Origin: Cristatella mucedo
Taxonomy: Eukaryota > Bryozoa > Phylactolaemata > Cristatellidae
NCBI GenBank assembly: GCA_009760855.2
Contig: WPIO01000001.1
Location: 793,001 to 857,000, forward strand
Direction: 5' to 3'
DNA length: 64,000 bases
The notes below the pieces were generated by a model that did no database searches, was not told the origin of the DNA, and was given only the letters and a program-made list of their open reading frames with translations. Shown piece by piece: positions 12,402-24,709 of this stretch. How positions within the stretch are numbered: position 1 is the first letter of the stretch; each line of letters starts with the position of its first letter. Both the position numbers and the translations under genes were made by a program.

Positions 12402-13019
12402 GTCCACCGTACGACCGAAGCGGCCCTAATAACGGAGGAAATTCTTGCAGCTGTTTGGTCGCTACCCGCTGAGTTGACACTTTAAGGCACTGCTGATAGT
12501 AATAGGTTTAGCACTAATGTCCTAAGGTATTGTGACGATTTAGGAGCAAGATTTAAAAAAAATGCTCAGAAATCTTTTTGCTTGCTTGATCTTGTGACGA
12601 ATCATTGATCGAATTCATCCCCAAGTAATTTTTTAGCACTCTTTCCGAACTCACCTGGGCATTTCTAGCTCTACACTGCTACTGCTGAGGTTTTATCACC
12701 AAGCCGGACTCCAAAGTATTGATGTAAACAGGTAAAGATTATTCTTTGAATAACTAAAGTTAATTCATCTCAAGATTGTGTGATTTTTTCTATTCTTTCT
12801 AAATTTTTACTTCGACTCTTGCCAAAGCGATCACTCAGAACAATCTATGGATTTAGTTGTATGGTTATGCAGTACAGCTTTCGTTATTGTTTGATCCATT
12901 CCAGCCCTCCAGGGCATCGAATACTCTCAACTAACTTTCAGCATATATTGCTGACATATGAATGGCTGCATTTTTTAAATTTGATGGTAAAAGCAACATT
13001 ATATTAAAAGAAAGCCACG

Positions 13020-13930
13020 TGTAACTTTTAAACTGGGAAGCCTAACTGTGTGAGGCAGTTCTGGTAACACATCTTCAGTTACATCTGTGCAAACTATATG
13101 CATCATGCTGCAAAATGACCTTGTAGTAGACAATCACACCAGCTCCACGGTCAAGTCATTCTATCTTCAGCTGAATTATATCACTAAAATCGCGCTTGAT
13201 TTGGCTGTGATGCTAATTTCAAAATTGGTCAATGCATTTGTAACATTTCTTCTCGATTTCACCAACTGACTCCTTTAAGGTCTACCAGAGCTCGTAATTT
13301 GTTTACTTTAAAAGATGCGAAACTCTGCAGATGAGATTCACTTGGGTGAGTACAAAAGTTACCACATTACATCACTTCCGATCAGCCGACATGCACTCAC
13401 TCGATGCTAAGAAACGTAGCAACTTCAAGGTGCTTTCAATAATTTTTAGGTTCCTTTATTCTTTGGCTAAAGCGTACCTATCAGATCTACTCCCCCATAG
13501 AGCTAAGTATTGGACTGCCCGCTTTTCGGAATCTATTTGTTTACCTAAACCTCGTGTGAACCTCAGATCGTTGGTGACCGTACCTTTATTTCGTGTGCTC
13601 CCAAATCCTGGAATTCACTTTTGACTGGCGTCACGGTATCTTCTCTTAAACACACTTAAAAAGAAACTAACAAGGCACCCAATTATTGCAGAATTTAATG
13701 AGTCCGTACGTTTCGTCCTGGGTATGCTTATGCATGCTGAAGCTGTGCATGTTTGCACTAACAATATTTCCTTGTAGACCATATGCATGGCACAACTATG
13801 TTATAATTGTTCAAACTGTGATTTTTATTACTAACCATTTATTCAAGCATCCCTTACAGCTTACGTAAAGTGCCTAGAAACCGAAAGTTGTTTGAGTGCT
13901 AGTCAAGTTTTTTATAGTTTTGTGAGTTAG
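13020..13930 (+). mobile_element. LINE copy (CR1/L2-like), plus strand, decayed
   Basis: Plus-strand frames at 13,087-13,269 and 13,331-13,624 match the ORF2 C-terminal region of the other copies. The blocks are VVDNHTSSTVKSFYLQLNY, LVNAFVTFLLDFTN, FRFLYSLAKAYLSDLLPHRA, KYWTARFSES and RVLPNPGIHF. The downstream part continues through the 3' UTR to a CTTACGTAAAGTGCCTAGAAAC block that is also seen at 25,500 and 29,350. The frames are interrupted, so it is dead. Confidence 0.7.
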
Positions 13931-13934
13931 ATTC

Positions 13935-16890
13935 GGTAATTCTTTCTTTCTCCTAAGCTTAAGTGAATACGCTTAAAGCATCCACTGGCCCTGCTATTTA
14001 AGAATGCACTGCGTCCTTAACCAAGCAGATAAATTGAATCAGCGTGCCTGCTGTACTGGTTTTGAAAGATCAGCAGCAGCTTTTAAAGAACATAGGCGCA
14101 ATGAATGAGATTGACCGTTACCACTTCTATTGCAGGAACCATAGATAATAACGGAAGAAACACCTAACGAATGGTCCAGATCGTGTTCCAATGTGTATTT
14201 CAATTGGCGTTAGAGCACAATAAATATATTACGGAGCTCTAAATACTATTATCAAAATAAAAGAATAATTGTATATAGCTTGATCGGCAATTGCAACTGG
14301 GTTTATCCCATCAAAAGTGGTTGTTAGAGCAGTTGTTCACTAATGAAACGCAGCTTTTAGACAGGAAGGAACTCTGCATTGGAAAGTGGTATGAGCATTT
14401 TAAACAGATATTTGATCATATTCCTGGTAATGTCAAAGTGAATAATTAAATGAGGTAGTGCTAGTAATGCTGCTAATAAAACTTTCTTAAAAACTTAAAC
14501 TTAAAACTTGAAGCTTACAAAAAACTTAAAAACTTAAAACTTAAAACTTAAAACTTAAAACTTTAAACTTTAAACTTTAAACTTAAAACTTAAAACTTAA
14601 AAACTTAACTTTCTTAAATTTTTTTAATAAAACGCTTCCTTTGTTTTACCAGGTTGACCTTTTTTGGCCACCATAGAACATTTTTCAAAACATAAGATTG
14701 GCTGGATGTGAAGCTCTGTGCAGTCGATTGACTATTTATTTACACTCAAGTGAACTGTATTTCATTACAATAGTTCTCAGCAATCTTTGCTGGAGCTTAC
14801 CAATTCTTCAAGTACTTTCCAAGGTCAACGAATTTTGTATCACCTAGATCAATATAATATCATCAAGCTTGCCGAGAAAGTTAAAAAAAGTTTAAACTCA
14901 GAGAGCTAGTACTTATAACTACCAATATAATAGTGTTAAGTCTGACGGATTATTTACCTATAATGTCAGAAATATATCACTATACGCATCTTTTGTTTAC
15001 TCCGGTCATATACTTTAAGATCTCCAAAATACGTTACAATTGATGGGGATGATCTTTAGTAAATGTAATGAATTATGGCAGTTCGCTTGGAATCTCCACG
15101 AAAAGTATACTAACAGTGCTTAATTTTCAAAAACGCGTAAGAGCAGCAGAGAAAAAGGTGAAACAATAATGGCCAACCGATTCATAGGCCTGCATAAGAT
15201 GCTTTTGGATGTCTTTTATCCTTCTTGTTTGTTTATCAAATGAGGTGGCACGTACACTTTTTGGAGCTTATCGTACACGAATTCTTTTAGGAAGGTCAAT
15301 GTACAACTTATTTTCTTAGTCCATTTAATATTCAAGTGATTTTTAGATCTTGTGTGTCTTCCAATAGGACTAGTAAAAAGTGTTAGCCTTCTCAGTTATA
15401 TCTTTATGCTGACAATTACGCTGGTCTGCATTTGCAGTCCTCTCATTCACATATTGTTTTGTTGCTAGTCCCAAGGATTTGGCTGAGCCCACTATATGCA
15501 GATTGATCGAGTTGTCTAGCAGAGGTGGCCATAAAAGTGCATTAGCCCTTATCTTCTGATTTATATTTTCAGCCTTGCAACCTGTCACCTGTGGTGCAAG
15601 CCATAGCTATGGACTGACCATATGTATAGCTCACTTAACACTGCAGCTATGTTGAACAACCTGTGGAAGTAAACCTTAGTTTGTCCATCACGCTTGTGGC
15701 AGAACGAGTAATTAAAAGCCTTGCATTGAAATAGATTTCACTCGATCAAGCTATACTGAAATGCATTTATGTCACGTGTATCGTAACAGAAGCCCATGTG
15801 ACAGGCTGAAGGTTTCAATTCATTTCTACGAATATTTGATGGATTTTCAAACTGCCGTTTAGCGTCGGTTTATTTTATTCGGAAACAATTATATTAAATT
15901 AGCTCATTACAAAGCAGAAATTTATTAAAGACTAGGTTGCCGAATAACCTCCAGGTAATTCGCTTTGTATGATATAAAAACTGCCTTTAAAATAAAAATA
16001 CTAATCACGCTGATGCAATCATATGTTATGTAGCAAACTATAATCTTCAAGTTAAACATATTAGTATGCCGATTATTATATACAGACCGAATGCAAAGCT
16101 TTTCAGCTGTTTAAAACAACAGAAATAATCGCTGCATCTTTGGCACGCCTATAAAATGATTTGCAAAGACAAATAATGCAACAGATATAAGTTACAGTTC
16201 ATAAATTCAACCTGCAGATATTTTTTGCTGTCACGCGAAATCTAGCTCGTTATTTCTTCTAAACGTTTGTTCCGCGTTTTTTGCGTTCACTCGATTCAAA
16301 TCGTAAATGTTAATAATTGTCTTCACAATAGCGGCTTTACCCTTGAGGTGATTTGATCCATCTCTTAGCAACCTTATATTATATAGGATAGTTCGACTTC
16401 ATATAGGGCTACAGCTTATTTTTCTCAATCAAATATTAATCTTGAAATCACTCGATATACATAAATTTGGTTGGAATACCTAATACATCATCTTCCCTAA
16501 GGGAAAATACCTTACCCATGTAAGCCGTTCTTCAAAGATATTTGAAAATTCATAGGAATTCTCTGTTGCTGCCAATAGGTGGTCCTTAACGTTTTTCTCG
16601 AATCAAAACTGATGGAAGTCTTTATAAACACTTAATACAAGTTCTTGATTACAAAAGCTATCGCTAAGAGTTAAAGAAAAACATTGGTAGTATGTATTTA
16701 ACAGTCGTCTTCTTTGCAGTTGCTCGGAAAGCCCAGTGAAGAGGGCGATCATCATTTCAAGTAGGCAGCCGACCGAAGGGGATTTCACTTCGTTCCTTGG
16801 ACAAAGTTTTTTTTCCTAAATAGATTTCATGACTCGATCAAAGACAGCTAACTGCTTCCCCATACTCTGGGTTGAGCTCCAGACTTTGCC
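13935..16890. other. no gene seen; AT-rich, includes a 7-bp microsatellite
   Basis: AT-rich sequence without a convincing open frame or known repeat, apart from the AAACTTA tract at 14,495-14,615 annotated separately. Frames at 15,370-15,588 and 16,603-16,788 (minus) are short and unrecognised. Confidence 0.3.
14495..14615. repeat. (AAACTTA)n-type microsatellite
   Basis: About 17 imperfect copies of a 6-8-bp unit, mostly AAACTTA, with AAACTTT variants in the centre. Simple tandem repeat. Confidence 0.85.
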
Positions 16891-16899
16891 ATTGTAGCT

Positions 16900-17275
16900 A
16901 GATGTTGTGCATGACGATGCACTGACCAAGGGATGGTAACTGCTGATGCTGTAGCAGCGAGCTACCAGGCCTGAGCTCCGAGAAGAGCAATGCTTACAGG
17001 ATCTGCAGGCTGCTTCAATATGCGGGGTCAGAGGCGCCAGAGCTGTTGGGTTACCTAGCCCCTTACCTGGATGTCTGAGCTGAGCCGGCGTGGCTTGGTG
17101 AGCTTAGCGACTCATACATGTGGTGACTTGATTGGGCACATACAGCTAACGAAGTGTGGGTTAGCCAGAACTCTAAGCGATAGCATTCCTCAGCACTTGG
17201 ACCTCAAACTGCATCAGTGGGCTCCGTCAGCCACGGGTCGGCTATGCCACTGATGGTGCCTTCCTATAGCGAAAC
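16900..17275 (+). repeat. dispersed ~0.4-kb repeat, copy 1
   Basis: A GC-richer island whose landmarks recur in order at 20,945-21,340: GAGCTCCGAGAAGAGCAA, GCTTACAG, GAGCTGAGCC, GCGACTCA, GACTTGATTGG, CACTTGGACCTC and CCACTGATGGTGCCTTC. The class of repeat is unknown. The 60-codon frame inside is not conserved in the other copy. Confidence 0.55.
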
Positions 17276-17438
17276 CGCCTGGCATCGGCTAGGTAGCAGC
17301 AATAATGAAACAGTATCAACTGATTACCAAAAAAGTACCAACTTTCTAACACTAATCTCTAGGTCTTCTTTCGTCTGACTTTGTCCCCTAACTTCTTTCA
17401 TCTTGGTCATTACTATCGCACAACGATATTTCTGCCGA

Positions 17439-17575
17439 GCTGGTTTGGTCTGGTGGTTAAGGTGCTCTCCCCGACCAAGGTCTGACTGAGGTCGTGGGCA
17501 CGAGCCCCTAGGCATATGTGAAGCGCCTGAATAGAGATTAAGTTCTCTTCGCGCTCTATATAAATGAATTTGAAA
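17439..17575 (+). mobile_element. tRNA-derived SINE, family A, copy 1
   Basis: The tRNA-like head runs CTGGTTTGGTCTGGTGGTTAA (A-box region) to GGTCTGACTGAGGTCGTGGG (B-box region). Next come GCATATGTGAAGCGCCTGAA and the tail AGAGATTAAGTTCTCTT, then GCGCTCTATATAAATGAAT. Other copies are at 44,621 and 51,513 (reverse), with a diverged one at 60,302. The tail from GCGCCTGAA onward resembles the LINE 3' end in this window. Confidence 0.75.
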
Positions 17576-17859
17576 AAAGCAAGCCTTATCAGAATGATAT
17601 ACAAATATTTGATAGTATTAGTGGTATATATATATATTATATATATATATAGTCCATATATTTATTCTTTTTAAAGAGGTTCTTAAGTGTCAAAAAATAT
17701 TCGTGCACCTAACCGTATCATTAATTAAGAAAAGTCGTCAAAGATCAGAGAACTATAATTTTAGGTGGTGTTTATCAGCAATAACTCAATAACTAAGCGA
17801 TTTCAAGTAGATATCTGAATAGCGGATAAAGACCCAGCAATTGTGAATATTAAAATACA

Positions 17860-17990
17860 TTTTATGTAATGCCCTCAGAGAATTTAATATCTGTCTAGGA
17901 ACTATAAATTTGCTGCAAGGGAGAACGATCAAACGGTTGGTGGTAGCATGCTTAATTATAGCAAGCATAACGTGGTAAAACTGTATGTGG
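17860..17990 (-). mobile_element. LINE 3'-tail fragment, minus strand
   Basis: Contains diverged versions of the LINE 3' UTR blocks in minus orientation: TGCCCTCAGAGAATTTAAT, AAATTTGCTGCAAGGGA, GCATGCTTAATTATAGCAAG and ATAACGTGGT. Too short for any coding part. Confidence 0.5.
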
Positions 17991-18564
17991 TAAGTTTTCC
18001 TTCTGTTTCACTAACTAAAATGCACCATTGCAAAGTAGACAAGTGGAGGACCATACAAGTAAATGGTAACTCCCAAAAGGGACTGCTCGATGTAATCATA
18101 GCATCCCTACTAACAAATTCAACTCTTTTAACGCTATGAATGTACCAACTATAACTTTGCTCTTCGGCTAGAACTAAAATGGATCGTCATCAGAAGTGTG
18201 GATGCTTTGTTTTTCAATATAAATTTATTAAAATGACCGTTTTCAAATACACATTCATTTAAATGAAAAATCATTGCAGGATTTCCAAAGAATATTCATT
18301 CTTAAAAATTAACTGTTTATTGTTTTCAACTCTCAAAATACCTTGGTTAACAACTGTTTTGACTTTTTTCATTTGGTAACTAGCTTTGGAGTCGATGGCC
18401 TGTTTTTGTAATAAATAAATTTGATTGTGTATATTTCAATATAGTTTTGTGAAAAATAGATATATTTCTACTTAATATAGTAATATGAGAATGCAATGCT
18501 ATTGCAGACTTACCCGAGACGGAATCCTAATTTTGCACTGAAATTCGCAAAGATCGAAAATTAT

Positions 18565-19005
18565 CTTTTATTGTCAGTTGATGTTAGTATAATGGATAGA
18601 ATAGCCTCGTAAAATTTCTGGAGATTTTTATTGCATCTGACACAGTTCCTGAAGAACTTGAATAACAAGAGGTTCACGACATTCTTGCTCAATTTTACTT
18701 CAACACGACATTTCAATGTATCCAAGAGCTTGATACTTACGCCATTATTCAGGGTAAATAATTTGTTGAACATGGATTCTTAAATTGTGTCTGTACCCAT
18801 CAACATCGAATTTTCTCGACTTGGATTATCCATAGAAAGTTACAGTGGTTCCGTTGCCTCCAGAAGAGTTAAACAAGCATCAAAGTAAATAGTCCCTATC
18901 AGTTCCAGCTCAGTGAATTTGGTTAGTGTCTCGTTGATGGTGACTTTTGTCTTTAATGGAGGGTCTGGCATATTGATGGGATGGAGTTCCAGTGCAATTT
19001 AATTT
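18565..19005 (-). pseudogene. decayed open frame of unknown family, AT-rich context
   Basis: On the minus strand one reading frame runs for about 145 codons with only two internal stops. It starts near a possible ATG (MPDPPLKTKVTINETLTKF), passes a TAA, continues through MDNPSRENSMLMGTDTI and a second TAA, then through the 70-codon block at 18,561-18,773 (KLLDTLKCRVEVKLSKN). The composition looks like protein and stops are sparse for such AT-rich DNA, so I read it as a decayed gene of a mobile or viral element. I do not recognise the family. Confidence 0.35.
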
Positions 19006-19399
19006 TAACATGCAGTTCAATCACGCATATGAACTTAGGGTATACTTTTAATTAAAAGGAAGTATTACGAAGAGATTCTTTTGTAATTTGACATGCTTTT
19101 ATGATATTGTAAGCAGATTGGGGCAATATTGGTCTTTTTCTTACGTTTCATTGATTATCACTTTTAAATCCATACCTGCTTCAAAATTCTTCATGATATT
19201 AATATCGTCACAAGTCAAGCCTCAATCATTCATGTCATTCATTACTCTTCGTGAACAACGTGTCACTTAGTTGAAGTTGCAGACCATGTTTTAAGCCAAA
19301 CCTTAAACGGCATCAATATGGCTAGGGCATTTCTCATTTACTGTAGGGTAGTCTGGTGTAGATGTAACTATGCTCCTAATTGTTTACCAAAATCTTTCA

Positions 19400-19905
19400 A
19401 TGATTCGAGCATACATAGAGTTGTGCAAATACGAAACATGCGGATAAGACCGTCCTGATTTCATCGACTTCATCATTAATGTTGACTCAAAAGAATCAAT
19501 TTCCACTCACAATTGTGCATGTATCCTCCATCATGCTAACTTTTACTCCTCTCTCGAGTAATCCCTTGAGGTCGGCAGTCGTTTTGTTTCTCTTTTCTGC
19601 TTAATCATCATTCAGAAGTTTGATCACATCACTTCGTTGGCTGGAACTTTGAATCTGTCCCGTGAAATTGATCGCGTATACACTTGCTTTGAAATTCTCC
19701 ATTCTTGCCTCTAATTGATATTTCACCTGTTACCTTATCTGTAACATCTCGTCAGACTATTTCACCTGAGTAAATCGGCAATTGCAATTGTTCTCCTCTT
19801 GTTAGTGGCTCATTCTTGAATGCAAACACTCTGGCTGGTTTATAAAAATTAACTCCACGTGTTTTGAGATGATTCTTCAATGCTGTCAGGAGTTACAAAA
19901 CATTT
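19400..19905 (-). pseudogene. decayed coding remnant, unidentified
   Basis: The minus-strand translation gives protein-like stretches in two frames joined by frameshifts: RVFAFKNEPLTRGEQLQLPI, a TGA, RDVTDKVTGEISIRGKNGEF, then in another frame QSSSQRSDVIKLLNDD and LKGLLERGVKVSMMEDTCT. Together with 18,565-19,005 it suggests one decayed AT-rich element of at least 1.3 kb on the minus strand. Its identity is unknown. Confidence 0.35.
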
Positions 19906-20944
19906 TTTGATTTTATTGCAATGTACGAATTGACCTTCAAGCTCTTATGTAATTAGTTTTTTGTTGTGCGGAATATTCCTAAGCCAAATACATCTGTGGA
20001 AAGAGCATACATAGTTGTTGGTGTCACAAGATAAATTTAAATAATATCTTACTTAATGTTAGCAAAATTTAACTTTAATTTTAAAATTAAGCTTCTTTAA
20101 TAGAATTGGATTAGGCAATCTTTAACAAGTTCTGAAAAACTTTTGAAAATTTGTTTTTCGTTTCATGTTTAAATTCATAATGTACGTTGAAGCTTAGGTT
20201 TAGTGTACTTTTTTATAAAGCTTTCGTTATAGTAGTTACATAAAATCAGCTATTTACTGTCGCTCAGTTGTTTGTGAAAAACGGCTGCTTCACCATTACC
20301 CTTTTGTATCAGGTTTGCACTATTTAGAAAAAATGATTTTGAAATATCTAACGACACAAAATATGTTATAGCGATAATTTCCAAAATAACTTCCAGGTGA
20401 TACGATTTGAATAAAAAAAACAAATAGCTGCTGCAATCTCAAATGCATCAGCAGTGTACAATAAATTTTATTTAAATAGTAAACTCCTCGAATAAAACAT
20501 AATATCACTCCAAATGCGTAATACGAGCAGAAAGCAGAGATTTTGAAGTTGCTTAAAAGAATGGCAATAATCGCATCAGCCTTGGCACGCATATGCACAA
20601 ATTCAACAAAAACGCTAGATCATAGATTAATAAAGCTTTTCATTATCAGTCAAATAATAATCGTGAAATCATTATATTTAAAAATAATTAGACCTACAAT
20701 ATTCTGATCTCTTCTTGTAAATGATTTGTACATGTAGACAGATCTTTGCTGGGTTAAAAAAATACTGATATGGTTTAACTGCTAGTAAATCGAACAACAT
20801 CATTGCCCAGCTAATACAATTGAGTCGAAACCACATTGAACTCATGCAAAAGAACTTTTGATGCATGATATGAGATTGGATGCACAGGATTTCTATTCAA
20901 AAATCTAACCTAATAGCTAAAAGTTGAGTATGCTGGTGAACCAC

Positions 20945-21345
20945 TTGCGGAATGGCGCCTGCTGACACACTTTAGATGATGGCTGCCACGCCTGGGCTCC
21001 AAGAAGAGCAACGCTTGCAGTAGATGCCTGGAGAAGCATGATCAAAGGCACTGCAGCTGCCTGACAAGCCGCTTACATAGAAATTCGAACTGTCCCGCTC
21101 TGGCTGTGTGGGCAGAGTGACTCGCTTACTGAGAAGACTGAGCTGGGCCACTTTGGCCCGGTGATCTCTGCGACTCACAAATCGAGAGACTTGATTGGCA
21201 TGGAACAGCCAATAAACTGTGGCTTTGCTTAAACCTGCAGCCGACATCACTCCTCAACGCTTGGACCTCGCACAGCCTCGGTGAGCCCCTCCAATCATCG
21301 GTTTCATCTGTCACTGATGGAACCTTCTTGTAGAAAACCATTATA
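20945..21345 (+). repeat. dispersed ~0.4-kb repeat, copy 2
   Basis: Diverged copy of 16,900-17,275 in the same orientation, with shared landmarks GGGCTCC-AGAAGAGCAACGC, GAGCTGGGCC, TGCGACTCAC, GACTTGATTGG, CGCTTGGACCTCG and CACTGATGGAACCTTC. No coding function is seen. Confidence 0.55.
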
Positions 21346-21349
21346 TCAC

Positions 21350-22430
21350 CGTTTATGAATCAGCCACAAGGAAACTGTAGCAATGACGACCGAAAATGAA
21401 TCCACTGTTGAGTTGCTGTTTTTGAGCCTTGCTACGACAAAAACAATATTGCAAGATCACTTCTTTTTGGAAGCCTAAGCAGGATGAAATATATATGCCA
21501 TTCACAATGTAGGTTTGCTAAAACGGTGTATAAATATGATTAATTACCAGTACACTCAATCCAAAGAGTAATTTGTACAAACACTGAAAGACCCCCAAAT
21601 CAGTATATTACCACCAGCACATAAGCCATTCTGTACACTTTTAATAACAGGCAATTTATAGCAGGGTTCAGACTAGTCGATGATGGCCCCTGCAATTTGC
21701 TGCTATAATCATAGGGTATCTTCAAGTAAATGCAACATCTGTATAACATACATTAGAGCTAAAATTCTAGTGTCAAACCGTTTACCTGCTTATCGTAGCC
21801 TGCACAGCCACAAATACCAACCGAATGCAGAATATAAATTGAAGCCTGATTATTAACAGTACAATTTTAAATAAGGTACCTAGATCTTTTGACTTAAACA
21901 GGGAACCATCATCGCGAAAGGATTAGTCATTTTTGGACAAACTTGAGACACGATAGGAGTTCAAGACTTGATGCACTGAGAACAAATGCAGTGTAAATAC
22001 GAGCTATGCCATACCATTATGATGCGATTCGGAAAGCTAATATTTCTAAAAGGTCCTGGTTATACATATTTTTCATAACCCAGCCTAAGGATAATTAAAC
22101 CTTTGTATGCCGAAACATAATTATGACCATCGGTTAGAAAAACAGTGTACAGTGACATTTATAAAAAGTCACGTTGAATTATTTGTAATAGCTTGGCAGG
22201 CGGTGTGAGAAATCAGTGGTTTTCAGTTGATTGTTATTTTCACAGAGTTAGGGACTCTATGCAACGCAGTCGTGAGTTTCAAACTTTGAGACCGTAGGAG
22301 CTCATAGCAGACATTCAAAAATGAGATGGGGTTTGAAGTCGAGCTAAACTAATGACGAACTGAATCAGTTTGTACGACGATGCACCACAGTAGGAAGTAG
22401 TTCAGATTGGCAGGCAATATATGGTGAGCC
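21350..22430. other. no gene seen
   Basis: AT-rich sequence without recognisable coding sequence or repeats between the dispersed repeat and the SINE next to the MULE element. Confidence 0.3.
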
Positions 22431-22439
22431 GTAATGGGT

Positions 22440-22600
22440 CACTGGTTTTAAGGTAGTCGCTTTTCACGACCTCGGCTCTAAGGTCGTGGGTTGGAATCCT
22501 GTAGTGAGTAATCGTATAGCATCACTGCAAGTGGTGGCGACAGCCGTAAAAGCTCTTCCGTCGCTATACACGAGAGGCCGTTGAATCAGCTAGTCACACA
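22440..22600 (+). mobile_element. tRNA-derived SINE, family B, copy 2
   Basis: It shows CACGACCTCGGCTCTAAGG, the B-box-like GTCGTGGGTTGGAATCCTG, then CACTGCAAGTGGTGGCGAC, AGCCGTAAAAGCTCTTCC, GTCGCTATACACGAGAGGC and AATCAGCTAGTC. This is the same order as the copies at 9,665 and 37,090. The MULE element begins just past its 3' end. Confidence 0.75.
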
Positions 22601-22613
22601 ATAGCAGTGATAA

Positions 22614-22745
22614 CCGGACAATTCGGTGACGGACGATTCGTCGCGGATATTTGGAGCGAATAATTCGGCACAGGACGATTCGGAGTGCACTATTCAGGAC
22701 CAAAAAACTGGTGATTCAGAGCGGACAATTCGGAGCAGACACTTT
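22614..22745. repeat. left subterminal repeat block of the MULE
   Basis: An array of short related units around CGGACAATTCGGAGC and GGACGATTCGG. The right end at 24,575-24,695 contains the same units in inverse orientation. Such subterminal repeats are plausible transposase binding sites. Confidence 0.55.
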
Positions 22746-23039
22746 GCAATGTATTCATTTTTTATATTTTAAACGCAGTATAAACACGCTTTCGATTAGT
22801 GAGTACATAGTTTTGTAAAATTTCAAATAACCATCACATTTTATTACACAATAAATGAGTACATAGTAGCTAGGGGGCTCAGTGTATGTAAGCATGACTG
22901 AAATGATCATTGGACAGACACTTTTGGAAGTTTAAACGTGCAAGTCACGCATCATAGTCTGTGAGTTATAATGGAATGCAGTTAGTTATTTTGATATTTT
23001 TAGTTTTATTTTCTATTTAAATTTGAACTATCCTATGCA

Positions 23040-24420
23040 GAAATAAGTAAAGAGACTCATAGAAATGGCTTTAGAGTTTGTAGAATCAGAGAAGGGAAAA
23101 TAAATGCTGGTTACGAAGGATATCTTAATCACATGGAAAGAAAAACTGAACAGAAAGAGATATGGAGATGCTGCGATCGTTCCTGGAAAAGTCGCTGTCA
23201 TACAGCGAAATGGGTGATAATTAAACAACCATCTCAACATTCACACGCAGCATCTACTGGTCAGCTTGAAGCAAATCGAGTCCGATCAACTGTTAAACGA
23301 CGTGCAGAAGAAATAGTAGAACTAGCGAGAGTGATTTTCCATGCAGCAATGGAAAATGTGAGTCCAGCAGCACAAGGAACTGTACCAAAAACCGAAAAAA
23401 TCAAACGCAACATCTGAAGATATCGTCAGCTTCCACCTCAGATCATTAATAATCTTCCAGATGAACTTCAGTTTACGACGACTGGTCAACATTACATGAT
23501 ATTGACTTGAAATTGTTCACAGCGGCGGAAGATCTTCAATTCCTTAGTGGGTGCAGTGTGTGGTTAGCCGACGGTACTTTTAAAGTAGGACCAGCTGAAT
23601 ATACAGAACTGTACACTATTCGTGGAACACGTGATGGCATCAACATTCCATGCGTCTTCGCCTTGCTGCCAAATAAAACGGAAACTACTTGCACAGCTTT
23701 TTTGATGAAATTGAAAGAGATTGAACATCAATTACAACCACACACCGTCATACCGAATTCGAAAAAGCAGCAATGAATGCGTTCACAATTGTCTTCCAGC
23801 CACTGATTCACGGCTGCCATTTTCCGTTTGGGCAATGCATCTGGCGTAAAGTTTAAGAATATGGATACGCCGGGTGATACAACACCGAACCCGAATATGC
23901 GATGCACATCCGAATGCTGGTCGCTCTGGCTTATGTAACAAACAACGATAAGGTTCGTGTTTATGAAGCACCGATAGAGCTCGATTAATTTCCAGAAGTT
24001 GACCAAGTTCTCAGCAACTTCGAAGACACTTTCATTGGAAGACGAGGACGAAGACAACGAGCTGTTGCTTTGTTTTCATCCGACATCTGAGATTGCTACC
24101 AAGCTGTGCATGACGATACTCCTCGAACTATTAAGGCAGTGGAAGGATGGCAGAGTGCATTTGCACGGTCAGTACAAATTTCTCACCCGACTCAGCCGAG
24201 GTTGATAGTAAAACTTCAGAAAAAACCGAACACAAATCAACTAGTCGTCGAACGTCTACTTGCTGGTGAAGATCCTTCTCTGAGGAAAAAGATATATCGA
24301 AGCCTGGATCGTCAATTGTGCACAGTTGTGTTAGATCACAGAAATTGTTCATCAATTGATTATTTACGTGGATGTAGTCACAACATTAATTTAATGGATG
24401 AACATTTAGTATACTGGTAA
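23040..24420 (+). pseudogene. FLYWCH zinc-finger MULE transposase, degraded
   Basis: The N-terminal part reads KINAGYEGYLNHMERKTEQK, then IWRCCDR, SRCHTAK and QHSHAAS, the W-x-C ... C ... H-x-H pattern of a FLYWCH zinc finger. The central part has VWLADGTFKVGPAEYTELY and CVFALLPNKTETTC, the start of the MULE transposase core, with the first catalytic aspartate in ADGTF. After 23,776 several frameshifts occur, but core pieces remain: AAMNAFTIVFQP, GCHFPFGQCIWRKV, ALAYVTNNDKV and, at 24,106-24,420, DDTPRTIKAVEGWQSAFARS then ISHP. Such a transposase would bind the element ends and cut and insert the element in the nucleus. Multiple stops show it is inactive. The family assignment rests on these motifs only. 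Confidence 0.8.
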
Positions 24421-24574
24421 CATTTTGAAAATTTGATTTTGTGCAAGGATTGCTGGTATTTGCTGTGACTTTTTTGTAGTAAGCTAAAAACCTTTACTTT
24501 ATACGGTATTATAGTTCTATTAAACATGAATTACAAAAAATGTTAACATTTAAGAAAAAGATATGTTTTAAATA

Positions 24575-24695
24575 TCCTGCAGCGAATCGTCTGACCTAAA
24601 CTGTTTGCTCCGAAATATCTGCTCCAAAATTTCCGCTTCAGATTATCCGCGACAAATTGTCGGCTACTGTATTGTACTGTGCCGAATTGCCCTAG
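24575..24695. repeat. right subterminal repeat block of the MULE
   Basis: Inverted counterpart of 22,614-22,745. On the minus strand it reads GGGCAATTCGGCAC, GACAATTTGTCGCGGATAA, TTTTGGAGCAGATATTTCGG and CAGACGATTCGC, matching the left block's motifs in order. Confidence 0.55.
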
Positions 24696-24709
24696 AACGA
24701 TAGCAGTAG

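Larger units (their letters stand above)
22610..24699 (+). mobile_element. Mutator-like (MULE) DNA transposon, dead
   Basis: A decayed MULE transposase gene (23,040-24,420) lies between flanking blocks that are inverted relative to each other. The left block, about 22,614-22,745, repeats motifs such as GGACGATTCGG and GCGGACAATTCGGAGCAGAC. The right block, about 24,575-24,695, has the complement of the same motifs (for example GACAATTTGTCGCGGATAA read on the minus strand). Candidate 9-bp target duplications are ATAGCAGTG at 22,601-22,609 and ATAGCAGTA at 24,700-24,708. A 9-bp duplication is typical of the Mutator superfamily. The exact termini are uncertain. Confidence 0.65.
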
